From Pseudomonas botevensis (lineage in GTDB: Bacteria; Pseudomonadota; Gammaproteobacteria; Pseudomonadales; Pseudomonadaceae), in assembly GCF_019145475.1 (NCBI RefSeq), contig NZ_JAHTKI010000026.1, forward strand, positions 1 through 64,000: a stretch of 64,000 nucleotides of DNA, written 5' to 3'. Positions within the stretch are counted from its first letter, which is position 1. Each line of letters opens with the position of its first letter. The notes under the pieces were generated by a model. That model was not told the DNA's origin and made no database searches. It saw only the letters and a program-made list of their open reading frames with translations. Positions 25,833-34,070 of the stretch are shown here, in pieces. A program made the translations under genes and the position numbers.

Positions 25833-26912
25833 TCAATACCCCGGTGCATGGACACGCACCGGGTTTTCACCCCCCAACCGATACTGATTATTCCCGCTGC
25901 GCTTGGCCTCATACATCGCCAGATCGGCAATGTGCAGCAGTCGATCCATGCTTGGCGCGTGGTCGGGGAAGACGGCGACGCCGAGGCTGGTGCCGATGTG
26001 GCGCTGGTCGCTGCCGATGGTGATGGTCGGGGAGAGTTCGACGAAGATTTTCTGGCAGATGCTGCGGGCTTCGTCTTGCAGGTTGAGGGTGGGGGAGAGG
26101 CCCTGGAGGACGACCACGAATTCGTCGCCGCCGATTCGGGCGACGGTGTCGCTGGCGCGCAGGATGCGTTTGAGGCGGGTGGCGGTGGTGATCAGGACGC
26201 GGTCGCCGGCGGCGTGGCCGTAGCGGTCGTTGATCGATTTGAAGCCGTTGAGGTCGACGAACACCAGCGCCACCCGAGTCTCGGTGTTGCGGGCGTGTTC
26301 CAGGGCTTGCGAGAGCCGTTCTTCCAGCACCAGCCGGTTGGGCAGACCGGTCAGCGGGTCGAAGTGGGCCAGGTGCTGGAGGTAGCTGGCGGACGCCTTT
26401 TCGTCAGTGATGTCGCGCACCACGCCCATCATTTTGATCATGGTGTCGTGATCGTTTTTCACCACGTTACCCGTCTCGCGCAGCCAGCGAATGGTGCCAT
26501 CGGGCCAGACCACGCGGTATTCCTCGTCGTGGTTTTCGCCGGTTTCCAGACAGCGCAACTCACCGGCACGGACTTTCTCCCGGTCGTCCGGGTGGACGCA
26601 GGAACAGAACAGGGCGTAGGACGGCGTCACTTCGCCGATCTTGAACCCGAACATGCCGAAGATCGCGTCCGACCAGTAGAGACGGTCGGTGTCGACTTCC
26701 CAATCCCAGGTGCCGATCCGGGCGAAATACTGGCTGCGCTTGAAACGTTCGGCGTCGCCATCGGTACGCGGCGGTGGATGGTCGGTCAGGCGGGTGACCA
26801 GTGCCTGATACGTCGCCAATTGCTTGTGCAGCGCACGCTGACGCCATAACAGGTAGCCGATCACGCCAAGCATGATCGCGCCCGCAACCGCGACGATCCA
26901 GACCGGATTCAT
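25833..26912 (-). CDS. PAS-GGDEF diguanylate cyclase
   Basis: The protein has 359 residues, with one N-terminal membrane segment (about 3-23), a PAS domain with PAC motif (about 60-175, ending VVRDITDEKAS) and a GGDEF domain with an intact GGDEF (261-265). The RxxD inhibitory site RASD (252-255) is also intact, so the enzyme should make c-di-GMP and be product-inhibited. No EAL domain. The PAS ligand is unknown. It appears monocistronic. Confidence 0.88.
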   Translation of the reverse strand: MNPVWIVAVAGAIMLGVIGYLLWRQRALHKQLATYQALVTRLTDHPPPRTDGDAERFKRSQYFARIGTWDWEVDTDRLYWSDAIFGMFGFKIGEVTPSYALFCSCVHPDDREKVRAGELRCLETGENHDEEYRVVWPDGTIRWLRETGNVVKNDHDTMIKMMGVVRDITDEKASASYLQHLAHFDPLTGLPNRLVLEERLSQALEHARNTETRVALVFVDLNGFKSINDRYGHAAGDRVLITTATRLKRILRASDTVARIGGDEFVVVLQGLSPTLNLQDEARSICQKIFVELSPTITIGSDQRHIGTSLGVAVFPDHAPSMDRLLHIADLAMYEAKRSGNNQYRLGGENPVRVHAPGY

Positions 26913-27043
26913 TCAGAAGTAGTCAACATGACGAGCGGACCGTACACCGACGAAATTGCCGCACAGCTTAAATCACTGATCTGCGCGGCAACAGCCCCTG
27001 TAAAGCCCGCGTGTATGGCACTTGGTCAGTATCCATTGGCTCC

Positions 27044-27355
27044 CTACAACAATTGCCCCTTGTCCCACAGATGAACCAGATCGCCCGGTGCCTGATCCTC
27101 CGGCACTTTCAGCACCATTTCACCCGCCCGGGAGCGCACCTCGATCTGATAAAACCGCTGATCCCCACGCCCGGACTCGCTGTTGTCCAAGGACAAACAC
27201 CTTTCCAGTACCGAGCAGATTCGGCTGCGCTGGCCGATATCGCATTGCGCGAACTCGATCTCCCTCGGCCGGCTCAGGCTATGAATCGCCGCCACGCCAC
27301 CCTGTCGGGAAACCCGTACTACGGAATCGTCGCCCAACTCGGGCAGGGTTTTCAT
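27044..27355 (-). CDS. Emfourin-like inhibitor of the adjacent M4 protease
   Basis: The protein has 103 residues and no signal peptide. It has the beta-rich pattern of emfourin, the slow-binding inhibitor of protealysin described in Serratia (DSVVRVSRQGGVAAI, then RFYQIEVRSRAGEMVLKVPED). Its ATG overlaps the stop of the protealysin-like protease by four bases, so the two are made together from one mRNA. Identification rests on this linkage plus similarity of pattern. Confidence 0.78.
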   Translation of the reverse strand: MKTLPELGDDSVVRVSRQGGVAAIHSLSRPREIEFAQCDIGQRSRICSVLERCLSLDNSESGRGDQRFYQIEVRSRAGEMVLKVPEDQAPGDLVHLWDKGQLL

Positions 27356-28413
27356 ACAACCTCCAGCGACATTTCAATGCCGACCTGAGACCAACCCTGA
27401 TGCACCGCCGCGACTTCCCTGGCCCCGAATCGCTTGCCCGCGTGCTCGACGGACAATCGGGCAAAGGCGTCGAACGTTGCATCCTGACTCAAGCGTTGAT
27501 CGCACAACGTGTCGTACCAGATCCGCCCGGCCTTCTCCCAGGCAAACCCGCCCAACGCCCGTGCCGCCAGATAAAACGCGCGGTTGGGGATTCCGGAGTT
27601 GATGTGAACGCCGCCGTTGTCTTCCGTGGTGATGACGAATTTGCGCATGTGTTCCGGCTGCGGGTCCTTGCCCAGCAGCGGATCGTCATATGCCGTACCG
27701 GGATGGGACATCGAGCGCAGGCCCTTGCCCTGAATCCTCGGCGTGAGCAGATCGGCGCCGATCAGCCAGTCGGCCTGCTCGACCGTGTGGCTGAGCGCGT
27801 ATTGCTTGGCCAGCACGCCAAACACATCCGACAGCGACTCGTTCAGTGCCCCGGACTGGCCCGCGTAAATCAACCCGGCCTCGCTCTCGGTCACGCCGTG
27901 CGCCAGTTCGTGGGCGATCACGTCCAGCGAGCGGGTGAAGCGCTGGAAAATCTCGCCATCACCGTCACCGAAGACCATTTGCTCGCCGTTCCAGAAGGCG
28001 TTTTCGTAACCCTGGCCGTAATGCACGCTGCCGATCAGGGCGAAACCCTTGTTATCGATCGAGTCGCGTCCCAACACTTTCCAGAAAAAATCATAACTGG
28101 CGCCCAGGGCGTCATAGGCCTCGTCTACCGCCCGGTCGCCCGACGCCGGCTGGCCTTCCAGGCGCACCGCGCCCCCCGGCAGCAGCATTTTATTCTGTGC
28201 ATCGTGAACGCTGCGCTGGGCCAGGCCGGGTTTGCCCGCTGGCTGGATCGTCCTGGCCGGCGGACGCAGGGGCGGGCCGGGATTGGGCAACAGGCTGCGG
28301 ACATGATTGAGGGTCAGCATCGCGGCCCTGCGCTGCGCCTCCGAACCGTGGGCAATGATCCGGTTAAGGATGTACGGCGGGATGAAACTGCGCAGCAATC
28401 GTGAGTCGGTCAT
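27352..28413 (-). CDS. Protealysin-like M4 metalloprotease
   Basis: The protein has 353 residues. The zinc site is HELAH (H168, E169, H172) with third ligand E192 in NESLSDVFG and the transition-state His270. The N-terminus has no signal peptide but a short propeptide beginning with the IPPY motif (residues 11-14), characteristic of protealysin-like proteases, which lack the long thermolysin propeptide. The enzyme may act inside the cell or leave by a non-Sec route. The inhibitor gene follows with ATGA overlap. It is divergent from the FKBP gene. Confidence 0.88.
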   Translation of the reverse strand: MTDSRLLRSFIPPYILNRIIAHGSEAQRRAAMLTLNHVRSLLPNPGPPLRPPARTIQPAGKPGLAQRSVHDAQNKMLLPGGAVRLEGQPASGDRAVDEAYDALGASYDFFWKVLGRDSIDNKGFALIGSVHYGQGYENAFWNGEQMVFGDGDGEIFQRFTRSLDVIAHELAHGVTESEAGLIYAGQSGALNESLSDVFGVLAKQYALSHTVEQADWLIGADLLTPRIQGKGLRSMSHPGTAYDDPLLGKDPQPEHMRKFVITTEDNGGVHINSGIPNRAFYLAARALGGFAWEKAGRIWYDTLCDQRLSQDATFDAFARLSVEHAGKRFGAREVAAVHQGWSQVGIEMSLEVV

Positions 28414-28556
28414 CAGAGCGTCCCTGGCTTGAAGCGATGTCGATATTCATGTGAGCGGCGGTGAATGATTCCGTTCCATGCATTGCCATTGGCGACGGAT
28501 TCTGCGAAAACCTGCGTCCGCGCCCCGACCGGGCCATCGTTAATGAGTTAAGAACC

Positions 28557-28895
28557 ATGACAGACGAACTGCAAATCATCGACCTGCAACCGGGCGACGG
28601 CAAAACCGCCGTCAAAGGCGCGCTGATCACCACTCAATACAGCGGATGGCTGGAAGACGGTACGGAGTTCGATTCTTCCTGGAGCCGGGGCAAACCATTC
28701 CAGTGCGTGATCGGAACGGGCCGCGTCATCAAAGGCTGGGATCAGGGAATCATGGGCATGCAAGTCGGTGGCAAACGCAAACTGCTGGTGCCGGCACACT
28801 TGGGCTACGGCGAACGGACAATGGGCAAGATCCCGCCGAATTCGAACCTGGTGTTTGAGATTGAGCTGCTGGAAGTGCTGACGCGGGAGGATTGA
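28557..28895 (+). CDS. FKBP-type peptidyl-prolyl cis-trans isomerase
   Basis: This single-domain FKBP has 112 residues and speeds proline isomerisation. Core motifs are VKGALITTQYSGWLEDGTEFDSS, GTGRVIKGWDQGIMGMQVGG and GYGERTMGKIPPNSNLVFEIELL, with the active-site Tyr, Asp, Trp and Ile residues present. There is no signal peptide, so it is cytoplasmic. The start was chosen after TAAGAA; the longer upstream frame is unlikely. Confidence 0.9.
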   Translation: MTDELQIIDLQPGDGKTAVKGALITTQYSGWLEDGTEFDSSWSRGKPFQCVIGTGRVIKGWDQGIMGMQVGGKRKLLVPAHLGYGERTMGKIPPNSNLVFEIELLEVLTRED

Positions 28896-28938
28896 GGTCG
28901 ATTGCGCCGATGCTCTTATCACTTTCAGGGACTGAATA

Positions 28939-29349
28939 ATGGACGTATGGCACGTGGTTTCTCAGGTCGTCGATTGGTTGGGGGAAAACCATTCGAGGCG
29001 TGGGCGCTATTCCAGCGGCTTTATGACATTGCTCTCCGTTGCGGTGGGGATTGGCGCTTGGGTCGTGAGCAAGGAACTTATTGCCAAACGCAACGCGCTC
29101 AAGGCGCGGCTCTCACAAGTGCTGGAGTCCAGGCCTTTGACGGCGACGTCCGTTACCGACGAGGAAGGGCAGAAGGTCAGGTTTACTGGCGTTCTGCTTC
29201 AGGACAATGAGTTTTACTCCGTCACCCTCACTCGTCTCGATGCCCGGGGAAGCACTGAGACATCCAGCGATGTGCTGCATTCGCTGGAACATGTGGATGT
29301 TTACCTTCGGGCTCATACGCCTTTTATCCTGGCGGATTTCAAGCGGTGA
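28939..29349 (+). CDS. Hypothetical protein with one membrane segment
   Basis: The protein has 136 residues. A hydrophobic stretch (FMTLLSVAVGIGAWVV, about 28-43) suggests a membrane anchor. The C-terminal 90 residues look like a small beta-rich soluble domain (VRFTGVLLQDNEFYSVTLTRL). No known motif recognised. AGGGA lies upstream at acceptable spacing. It follows FKBP by 43 bp and may be co-transcribed. Confidence 0.65.
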   Translation: MDVWHVVSQVVDWLGENHSRRGRYSSGFMTLLSVAVGIGAWVVSKELIAKRNALKARLSQVLESRPLTATSVTDEEGQKVRFTGVLLQDNEFYSVTLTRLDARGSTETSSDVLHSLEHVDVYLRAHTPFILADFKR

Positions 29350-29405
29350 ATCTGCCGGCTCTTTCGCGGGCAAGCCTGCACCCACACTGGATCTGAGTCA
29401 GGCTG

Positions 29406-29446
29406 TTCCCCTCACCCCAGCCCTCCGGAAGAGGGCTGAGGTGAGG
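29406..29446. terminator. Repeat-type hairpin, likely bidirectional terminator
   Basis: Arms of 18 bases (CCCCTCACCCCAGCCCTC and its complement with one mismatch) close a 5-base loop between convergent genes. The same CCCTCACC...GGTGAGGG element recurs at 52459-52500, 52620-52659 and 63341-63393, so it is a dispersed repeat family. Confidence 0.65.
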
Positions 29447-29478
29447 GGGCTGCGATCTGCGGGATGATTGCGTGAGGA

Positions 29479-29748
29479 TCAGGCAACCCTCGCTATTTCG
29501 CCCAGCGTCCGGGCCACTGTGGTTTCGAGTGATGGAAAGCGGTTCTTCACTCGCGTTAGCGCCGGCAGTACGGTGCTTCGGTCCAGTTCGCCCAGCTGCC
29601 CGAGCGCGGTGACGGCGCAGGCGACGATTGATTCGTTTTGACTCTCGAACAGCACCAGGCATGCCCGTTGCGCCCAGAGGTGGTCGCGTTCGTTGAGGCC
29701 GATGGCGCTCAGTGCGGCGACGACATGTGTGTCTGTTTGGTTGAGCAT
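29479..29748 (-). CDS. Small hypothetical protein, HEAT-like helical
   Basis: The protein has 89 residues, predicted all-helical, with a repeat-like spacing reminiscent of HEAT repeats (CAVTALGQLGELDRSTVLPALTRV). GGAGG lies nine bases before the ATG, so it should be translated. Function unknown. It is followed on the same strand by nothing but the repeat hairpin and lies 73 bp upstream in map position of the DUF6124 gene stop. Confidence 0.6.
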   Translation of the reverse strand: MLNQTDTHVVAALSAIGLNERDHLWAQRACLVLFESQNESIVACAVTALGQLGELDRSTVLPALTRVKNRFPSLETTVARTLGEIARVA

Positions 29749-29821
29749 GTGATGTCCTCCCTAACGCAGTTTCCGGATGTGGCGAGGGCGTTCGCTCGCC
29801 ACGGATGCTTGCAATGACGGC

Positions 29822-30193
29822 TCAGATGGATGATTCGAAGTTGTCCAGCGCCCGGTTGACCGCCAGTTCGCCGAACATCACCACTTGGGCAATGCCCAGC
29901 ACGGTGCTGCGGTAGGGCGGGTCGAGGAGGGCGGCGAAGTCGCTGAGCATCACGTTGGCCGAGGCCATGGATTCGCAGGCGTGGGCCAGCAGCGATTGCT
30001 GATCGAGATGGGGATCGATGGTGAACATGGTGCTGGGTTTGCGGCGTTTCGGCGCTTGGGGTTTGAGATGGTGATCGAGGGCGCGCTCGGCGGCATCGTG
30101 AAGCTTTTTCGGATCGAGGGAGGAATAGGGGGAGGCTGGATCGGCTTCGGTTGGGGTGTCTGTTTCGGGTGGATTGGGTGTTGGTTTAATCAT
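29822..30193 (-). CDS. DUF6124 family protein
   Basis: The protein has 123 residues and is of a Pseudomonas-restricted family. The N-terminus is proline-rich and acidic, with the PNPPETD and SPYSSLDPKKLHDAAERALDHHL signature. The C-terminal half is helical and ends with an amphipathic segment. There is no known function. The genome neighbourhood does not clarify it; it probably shares a transcript with the 89-residue protein gene downstream. Confidence 0.75.
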   Translation of the reverse strand: MIKPTPNPPETDTPTEADPASPYSSLDPKKLHDAAERALDHHLKPQAPKRRKPSTMFTIDPHLDQQSLLAHACESMASANVMLSDFAALLDPPYRSTVLGIAQVVMFGELAVNRALDNFESSI

Positions 30194-30396
30194 TTGCTTG
30201 GATACCTGAATGAGGCTGACACTTTCTTGCGACTAAACAATAGGTGGCAGCTATACGCAGGTTAGTCGACCAGTGTCCAAGCATCACCGGCGCGCCCGAG
30301 GGCGCCCTGCGCACAGCCGCCATTGAGTGCAGGCGTGGAAATGCCTGACTGAATAACCGCTTGCGAACCTGGAAAACACCGAGCGACTAAACCCGA

Positions 30397-30415
30397 TCAC
30401 TGACCATTTCAGTGA
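30397..30415. repeat. Small inverted repeat in a 440-bp gap
   Basis: TCACTGA-N5-TCAGTGA is a perfect 7-bp dyad. The gap 30194-30635 also holds a REP-like GCCTTCGCGAGCAAATCCGCG near 30543. I see no gene in it apart from the dmeR control region at its right end. Confidence 0.4.
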
Positions 30416-30612
30416 CGGAATTCAAGTTACCGACGCCCCCCCAAACCGCACAAGCCGGCGGATTCTGGCGCAGTTGTAGGCAAAGGCGCAAGGCGATGTA
30501 ACCTCGCGGATGATGCTGAAATGATGCTTCGTTTTTCAGCGTGCCTTCGCGAGCAAATCCGCGCCCATAACGGAAGTTGCGTTCATTCCGGCGATCAGCC
30601 AATATGCCCGCC

Positions 30613-30632
30613 ATATAGGGGTAGGGGGTATA
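30613..30632 (+). promoter_or_regulatory. Likely DmeR operator overlapping the dmeR ribosome binding site
   Basis: ATATAGGGGTAGGGGGTATA is a G-tract flanked by an AT-rich dyad (ATA...TAT), the arrangement of RcnR/DmeR operators. It ends three bases before the ATG of dmeR and covers the region where the ribosome binding site (TAGG) should lie, so repressor binding would sit over the transcript start or early leader. Confidence 0.65.
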
Positions 30633-30635
30633 GGT

Positions 30636-30911
30636 ATGTCGCACATTCATGAACACAAAGATGATCTGCTCAACCGGGTTCGGCGCATTGCCGGACAGGT
30701 TCAGGCCGTGGAAAAGGCGCTCGAAGGCGATGCCGATTGCGCCAAGACCCTGCACCTGGTCGCGGCGATCCGTGGTGCGGTCAACGGCTTGATGGATCAG
30801 TTCATCGACGCCCACGCCCGTGAACATGTGGCCCGCCCCGGCCTGAGTGACGACGAGCGCGCCCAGGGTGTGGAAGAGTTGCTGCAAGCCATCCGTCGTT
30901 ATTCAAAGTAG
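30636..30911 (+). CDS. dmeR: RcnR/FrmR-type Ni/Co-responsive repressor (DmeR)
   Basis: This all-helical tetrameric repressor of the CsoR/RcnR family has 91 residues. It carries His3, Cys35, His60 and His64, exactly the set that binds Ni(II)/Co(II) in E. coli RcnR, rather than the Cys pair of CsoR. Metal binding should release it from the G-tract operator upstream. The next gene, 11 bp on, is the dmeF exporter, giving an autoregulated efflux operon. Confidence 0.85.
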   Translation: MSHIHEHKDDLLNRVRRIAGQVQAVEKALEGDADCAKTLHLVAAIRGAVNGLMDQFIDAHAREHVARPGLSDDERAQGVEELLQAIRRYSK

Positions 30912-30922
30912 AGCGCCAAATC

Positions 30923-31852
30923 ATGACTCTGACGCCGCAAGCGCAACGCTTTCGCCACGACCACCAGTTCCTGGGCGCCTCCCACGATGAGAACGCGCGC
31001 CGCACGTTATGGGTGGTGATCCTGACATTTATCATGATGATCGGCGAAATTGCCGCTGGATACATCACCGGTTCCATGGCGTTGCTCGCCGACGGCTTTC
31101 ACATGGCGACCCATGCCGGCGCCCTCGGCATTGCGGCGGCGGCCTATGGTTTCGCCCGGCGCAATGCGCAAAACAGCCGCTACAGTTTCGGCACCGGCAA
31201 GGTCGGCGACCTCGCCGGTTTCGCCTCGGCCATGGTCCTGGGGCTGGTTTCGCTGGGCATTGCCGGCGAGTCGATCCTGCGGTTGTTCCAGCCGACCAGC
31301 GTGGCATTCGGCGAGGCAACGGTGATCGCCGTGGTGGGCCTGGCGGTGAATCTGGTCAGCGCGTTTTTGCTGATGGGCCATCACAGCCACGACCATGGGC
31401 ACCATCATGACCACGGCCACGATCATCACCACCATCATGACAACAACCTGCGCTCGGCTTACGTGCATGTCCTGGCCGACGCCTTGACCTCGGTGCTGGC
31501 GATTGCGGCGTTGCTGGCCGGGCGTTATCTGGGCTGGGTATGGCTGGATCCGGTGATGGGTATCGTCGGCGCGATCGTCATCGCCAAGTGGGCCTACAAC
31601 CTGATGCGCGACAGCGCCGCCGTGCTGCTCGACGCCACCGATGAACCGGTGGCCGCCGAGATCCGCGAGTTGCTGGAAACCTCGGATGACGTGCGCATCA
31701 GCGACTTGCATGTCTGGCAGGTCGGCCCGCAGGCGCGGGCGGCGATTGTCAGTGTGGTGGCGACTGCCGGTGTGACGGCGGAGGCCATTCGCGAACGTCT
31801 GGCACCGGTGCATGAGCTGTCGCACCTGACGGTTGAATTGCGCGGTGCCTGA
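30923..31852 (+). CDS. dmeF: CDF-family Co/Ni efflux transporter DmeF
   Basis: This inner-membrane cation diffusion facilitator has 309 residues and six transmembrane segments. Transport-site residues lie in LLADGFHMATHA (TM2) and HVLADALTSV (TM5), a His/Asp variation seen in DmeF rather than zinc carriers. A cytoplasmic His-rich loop (SHDHGHHHDHGHD and onward) lies between TM4 and TM5, and a C-terminal metal-binding domain follows. With DmeR it exports cobalt and nickel by proton antiport. A strong hairpin terminator follows. Confidence 0.9.
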   Translation: MTLTPQAQRFRHDHQFLGASHDENARRTLWVVILTFIMMIGEIAAGYITGSMALLADGFHMATHAGALGIAAAAYGFARRNAQNSRYSFGTGKVGDLAGFASAMVLGLVSLGIAGESILRLFQPTSVAFGEATVIAVVGLAVNLVSAFLLMGHHSHDHGHHHDHGHDHHHHHDNNLRSAYVHVLADALTSVLAIAALLAGRYLGWVWLDPVMGIVGAIVIAKWAYNLMRDSAAVLLDATDEPVAAEIRELLETSDDVRISDLHVWQVGPQARAAIVSVVATAGVTAEAIRERLAPVHELSHLTVELRGA

Positions 31853-31871
31853 GCGCTGAACTGAATGCCGG

Positions 31872-31908
31872 AAAGGCAAAAGATCACCACCTGCGATCTT
31901 TTGCCTTT
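31872..31908 (+). terminator. Intrinsic terminator after dmeF
   Basis: The 14-bp perfect stem AAAGGCAAAAGATC/GATCTTTTGCCTTT has a 9-base loop and a T-rich 3' arm. It separates dmeRF from the LexA-controlled operon. Confidence 0.8.
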
Positions 31909-31941
31909 GCGTGCTTGCCGACGAGGAACAGTTTTTTCGCC

Positions 31942-31984
31942 TTGTCGTATCGCAATCGGACCGATACTGTATATGCAAACAGTA
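31942..31984 (+). promoter_or_regulatory. SOS promoter: sigma-70 elements with LexA box
   Basis: TTGTCG, a 17-base spacer and TACTGT form a good sigma-70 promoter. The -10 lies inside TACTGTATATGCAAACAGTA, a dyad that contains CTG-N10-CAG exactly as LexA boxes require. LexA bound here would block RNA polymerase. The box is 13 bases before the radical-SAM ATG, which rules out an in-frame ATG inside the box as the start. Confidence 0.85.
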
Positions 31985-31996
31985 TCGGGTCCAGCC

Positions 31997-33217
31997 ATGC
32001 AACTCATCGACAAGCTCAGCATTCTCGCCGACGCCGCCAAGTACGACGCCTCCTGCGCCAGCAGCGGCGCGCCCAAGCGCAGTTCCGAGGGCAAGAGCGG
32101 GCTGGGCGCGACCGATGGCATGGGCATTTGCCACAGCTATACGCCGGATGGGCGCTGCGTCTCGCTGCTGAAAATCCTCCTGACCAATTTCTGTCTCTAC
32201 GACTGCCAATACTGCGTCAACCGCCGCTCCAGCGATGTGCCGCGCGCCCGTTTCACGCCCGAGGAGGTGGTCGCGCTGACCCTGGATTTCTACCGGCGCA
32301 ACTGCGTCAGCGGGTTGTTCCTCAGCTCCGGGATCATCCGCTCGGCGGACTACACCATGGAACAGCTCAACCGTGTGGCCCGCTTGCTGCGCGAGAAGCA
32401 TGAGTTTCGCGGCTACATCCACCTCAAGACCATTCCCGAAGCCGACCCGGCGCTGATCGCCGAGGCGGGGCGCTATGCCGACCGTTTGAGTGTCAACATC
32501 GAGTTGCCCACCGACGCCAGCCTGCAAACCCTGGCCCCGGAGAAGCAATTGGGTTCGATCAAGCAGGCGATGAACACCATCTATACCGGTGAACAAACCG
32601 TACTCAACGAGCCCCGCGCGGCGAAGTTCGCTCCGGCCGGGCAGAGCACGCAGATGATCGTCGGCGCCGATGACACCGACGACAGCACCATCCTGCACAG
32701 TGCCCAGGCGCTGTATGGCAAGTTCCGCCTGCGCCGGGTCTATTACTCGGCGTTCAGCCCGATCCCTAACAGCCCGAAAAGCGTGCCGCTCGCCGCACCA
32801 CCGCTGATGCGTGAGCACCGCTTGTACCAGGCCGATTTCCTGTTGCGCGGTTATGGCTACAGCGCCGGGGAGCTGTTCAAGGGGCCGGGGCATCTGGCGC
32901 TGGACATCGACCCGAAACTGGCCTGGGCGCTACAGAATCGCGAGGTGTTTCCGCTGGACCTGAATCGCGCGGAGCCGGCGCTGATTTCACGTATTCCCGG
33001 TATCGGTCTGCGAACCACCGAGCGCCTGGTGGAGCTGCGTCGGCAGCGACGGATTCGCTACGAAGACCTGGCCCGCATGCGTTGTGTGCTGGCCAAGGCC
33101 AAGCCGTTCATCATTACCAGCGATTACCACCCGCAGCAGGCCGAAGTCACCAGCCAGATGCTCTATCAGCAACTGCGCGACCGACCGATGCCGCAGCAAA
33201 TGGGGTTGTGGGGATGA
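31997..33217 (+). CDS. Radical SAM protein, putative DNA modification/repair
   Basis: The protein has 406 residues. The radical SAM 4Fe-4S motif CxxxCxxC is at C66, C70 and C73 in CLYDCQYC. A C-terminal helix-hairpin-helix (ISRIPGIGLRTTERLVELRR, about 330-350) predicts DNA binding. This matches the TIGR03916 putative DNA modification/repair family, which is found paired with the DUF4130/TIGR03915 protein that follows here with ATGA overlap. The LexA-boxed promoter directly supports a DNA-damage role; the lesion or base modified is unknown. Confidence 0.88.
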   Translation: MQLIDKLSILADAAKYDASCASSGAPKRSSEGKSGLGATDGMGICHSYTPDGRCVSLLKILLTNFCLYDCQYCVNRRSSDVPRARFTPEEVVALTLDFYRRNCVSGLFLSSGIIRSADYTMEQLNRVARLLREKHEFRGYIHLKTIPEADPALIAEAGRYADRLSVNIELPTDASLQTLAPEKQLGSIKQAMNTIYTGEQTVLNEPRAAKFAPAGQSTQMIVGADDTDDSTILHSAQALYGKFRLRRVYYSAFSPIPNSPKSVPLAAPPLMREHRLYQADFLLRGYGYSAGELFKGPGHLALDIDPKLAWALQNREVFPLDLNRAEPALISRIPGIGLRTTERLVELRRQRRIRYEDLARMRCVLAKAKPFIITSDYHPQQAEVTSQMLYQQLRDRPMPQQMGLWG

Positions 33218-34047
33218 TCAATCTCGATTGCGATGACCTGTTCGACAGCTGGCGCCAGCAGGCGCGCTGGCTGCTCAGTCATGAGGTCGATCCGAGTCTG
33301 GTGAGCTGGGCGTCTGAAGGAGTCAGCGATCTGTTTGCCAACGAGCAGTCTGTTCCCGAGGGGCAGGGGCCGTTTCAGGCGCGGATTCCGCGCCTGCTGC
33401 TCGATACCCTTGAACGCGCCGCGCAATATCGTGGTGACCAGCGCTGGAGTCTGCTTTACGAAGTGCTGTGGCGGGTCAGTCACGGCGATCGCACGGCGAT
33501 GATGGCCGGCGACAAGCTGGGCAGCGAGTTGCAACGGCGGCTCAAGCAAGTGCAGCGCGAAGCCCATCATTTGCATGCGTTCGTGCGTTTCATCGAACGG
33601 CCGCAAGGCAGCCCCGGCCCACAATATGTGGCCTGGCATGAGCCGGCCCACGACATCCTGCACAGCGCCAGCGAACATTTCATCGGCCGCATGGGGCGCC
33701 ACCGCTGGTTGATCGCCACGCCCAGGGATGGCGTTTATTACGATGGCGAGCAGTTGATTCATCAGCGCCAGTGCCCGGTGGAGTGGCAGCAACTGGCGCA
33801 GAATGTCGACGATCCCCATGGTGAGTTGTGGCTGACTTACTACAGCCACATCTTCAACCCGGCGCGGTTGAACCCGAAGGTCATGCAAGGGCATTTGCCG
33901 GCGCGGTTCTGGAAGAATCTGCCGGAGGGGGAGTTGATTCCGGGGTTGATTACCCAGGCACGGACAGGCAAGCAACAGAACGGGCAGGCGAGCGGGATTG
34001 CTGCGCGGGGTGGGAAGCGGATTGCTATGAAGGAAGGGCGGGAGTGA
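33214..34047 (+). CDS. TIGR03915/DUF4130 putative DNA repair protein
   Basis: The protein has 277 residues and always accompanies the radical SAM partner. A DUF4130 region spans much of the protein (HHLHAFVRFIERP, WHEPAHDILHSASEHFIGRMG), resembling uracil-DNA glycosylase associates. The C-terminus ends in a basic tail (ARGGKRIAMKEGRE). Four-base overlap implies obligate co-expression. Its biochemical role is undescribed; it probably acts on the product or DNA substrate of the radical SAM enzyme. Confidence 0.85.
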   Translation: MINLDCDDLFDSWRQQARWLLSHEVDPSLVSWASEGVSDLFANEQSVPEGQGPFQARIPRLLLDTLERAAQYRGDQRWSLLYEVLWRVSHGDRTAMMAGDKLGSELQRRLKQVQREAHHLHAFVRFIERPQGSPGPQYVAWHEPAHDILHSASEHFIGRMGRHRWLIATPRDGVYYDGEQLIHQRQCPVEWQQLAQNVDDPHGELWLTYYSHIFNPARLNPKVMQGHLPARFWKNLPEGELIPGLITQARTGKQQNGQASGIAARGGKRIAMKEGRE

Positions 34048-34070
34048 CGTGCTTGATTTGATGGAAGTGC

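Noticed and set aside
30387..30887. 166-codon leftward frame over dmeR
   Set aside because: It runs opposite dmeR and through its operator; no domain.
31007..32893. 628-codon leftward frame across dmeF and the radical-SAM gene
   Set aside because: It crosses the dmeF terminator, the LexA promoter and two real genes on the other strand.
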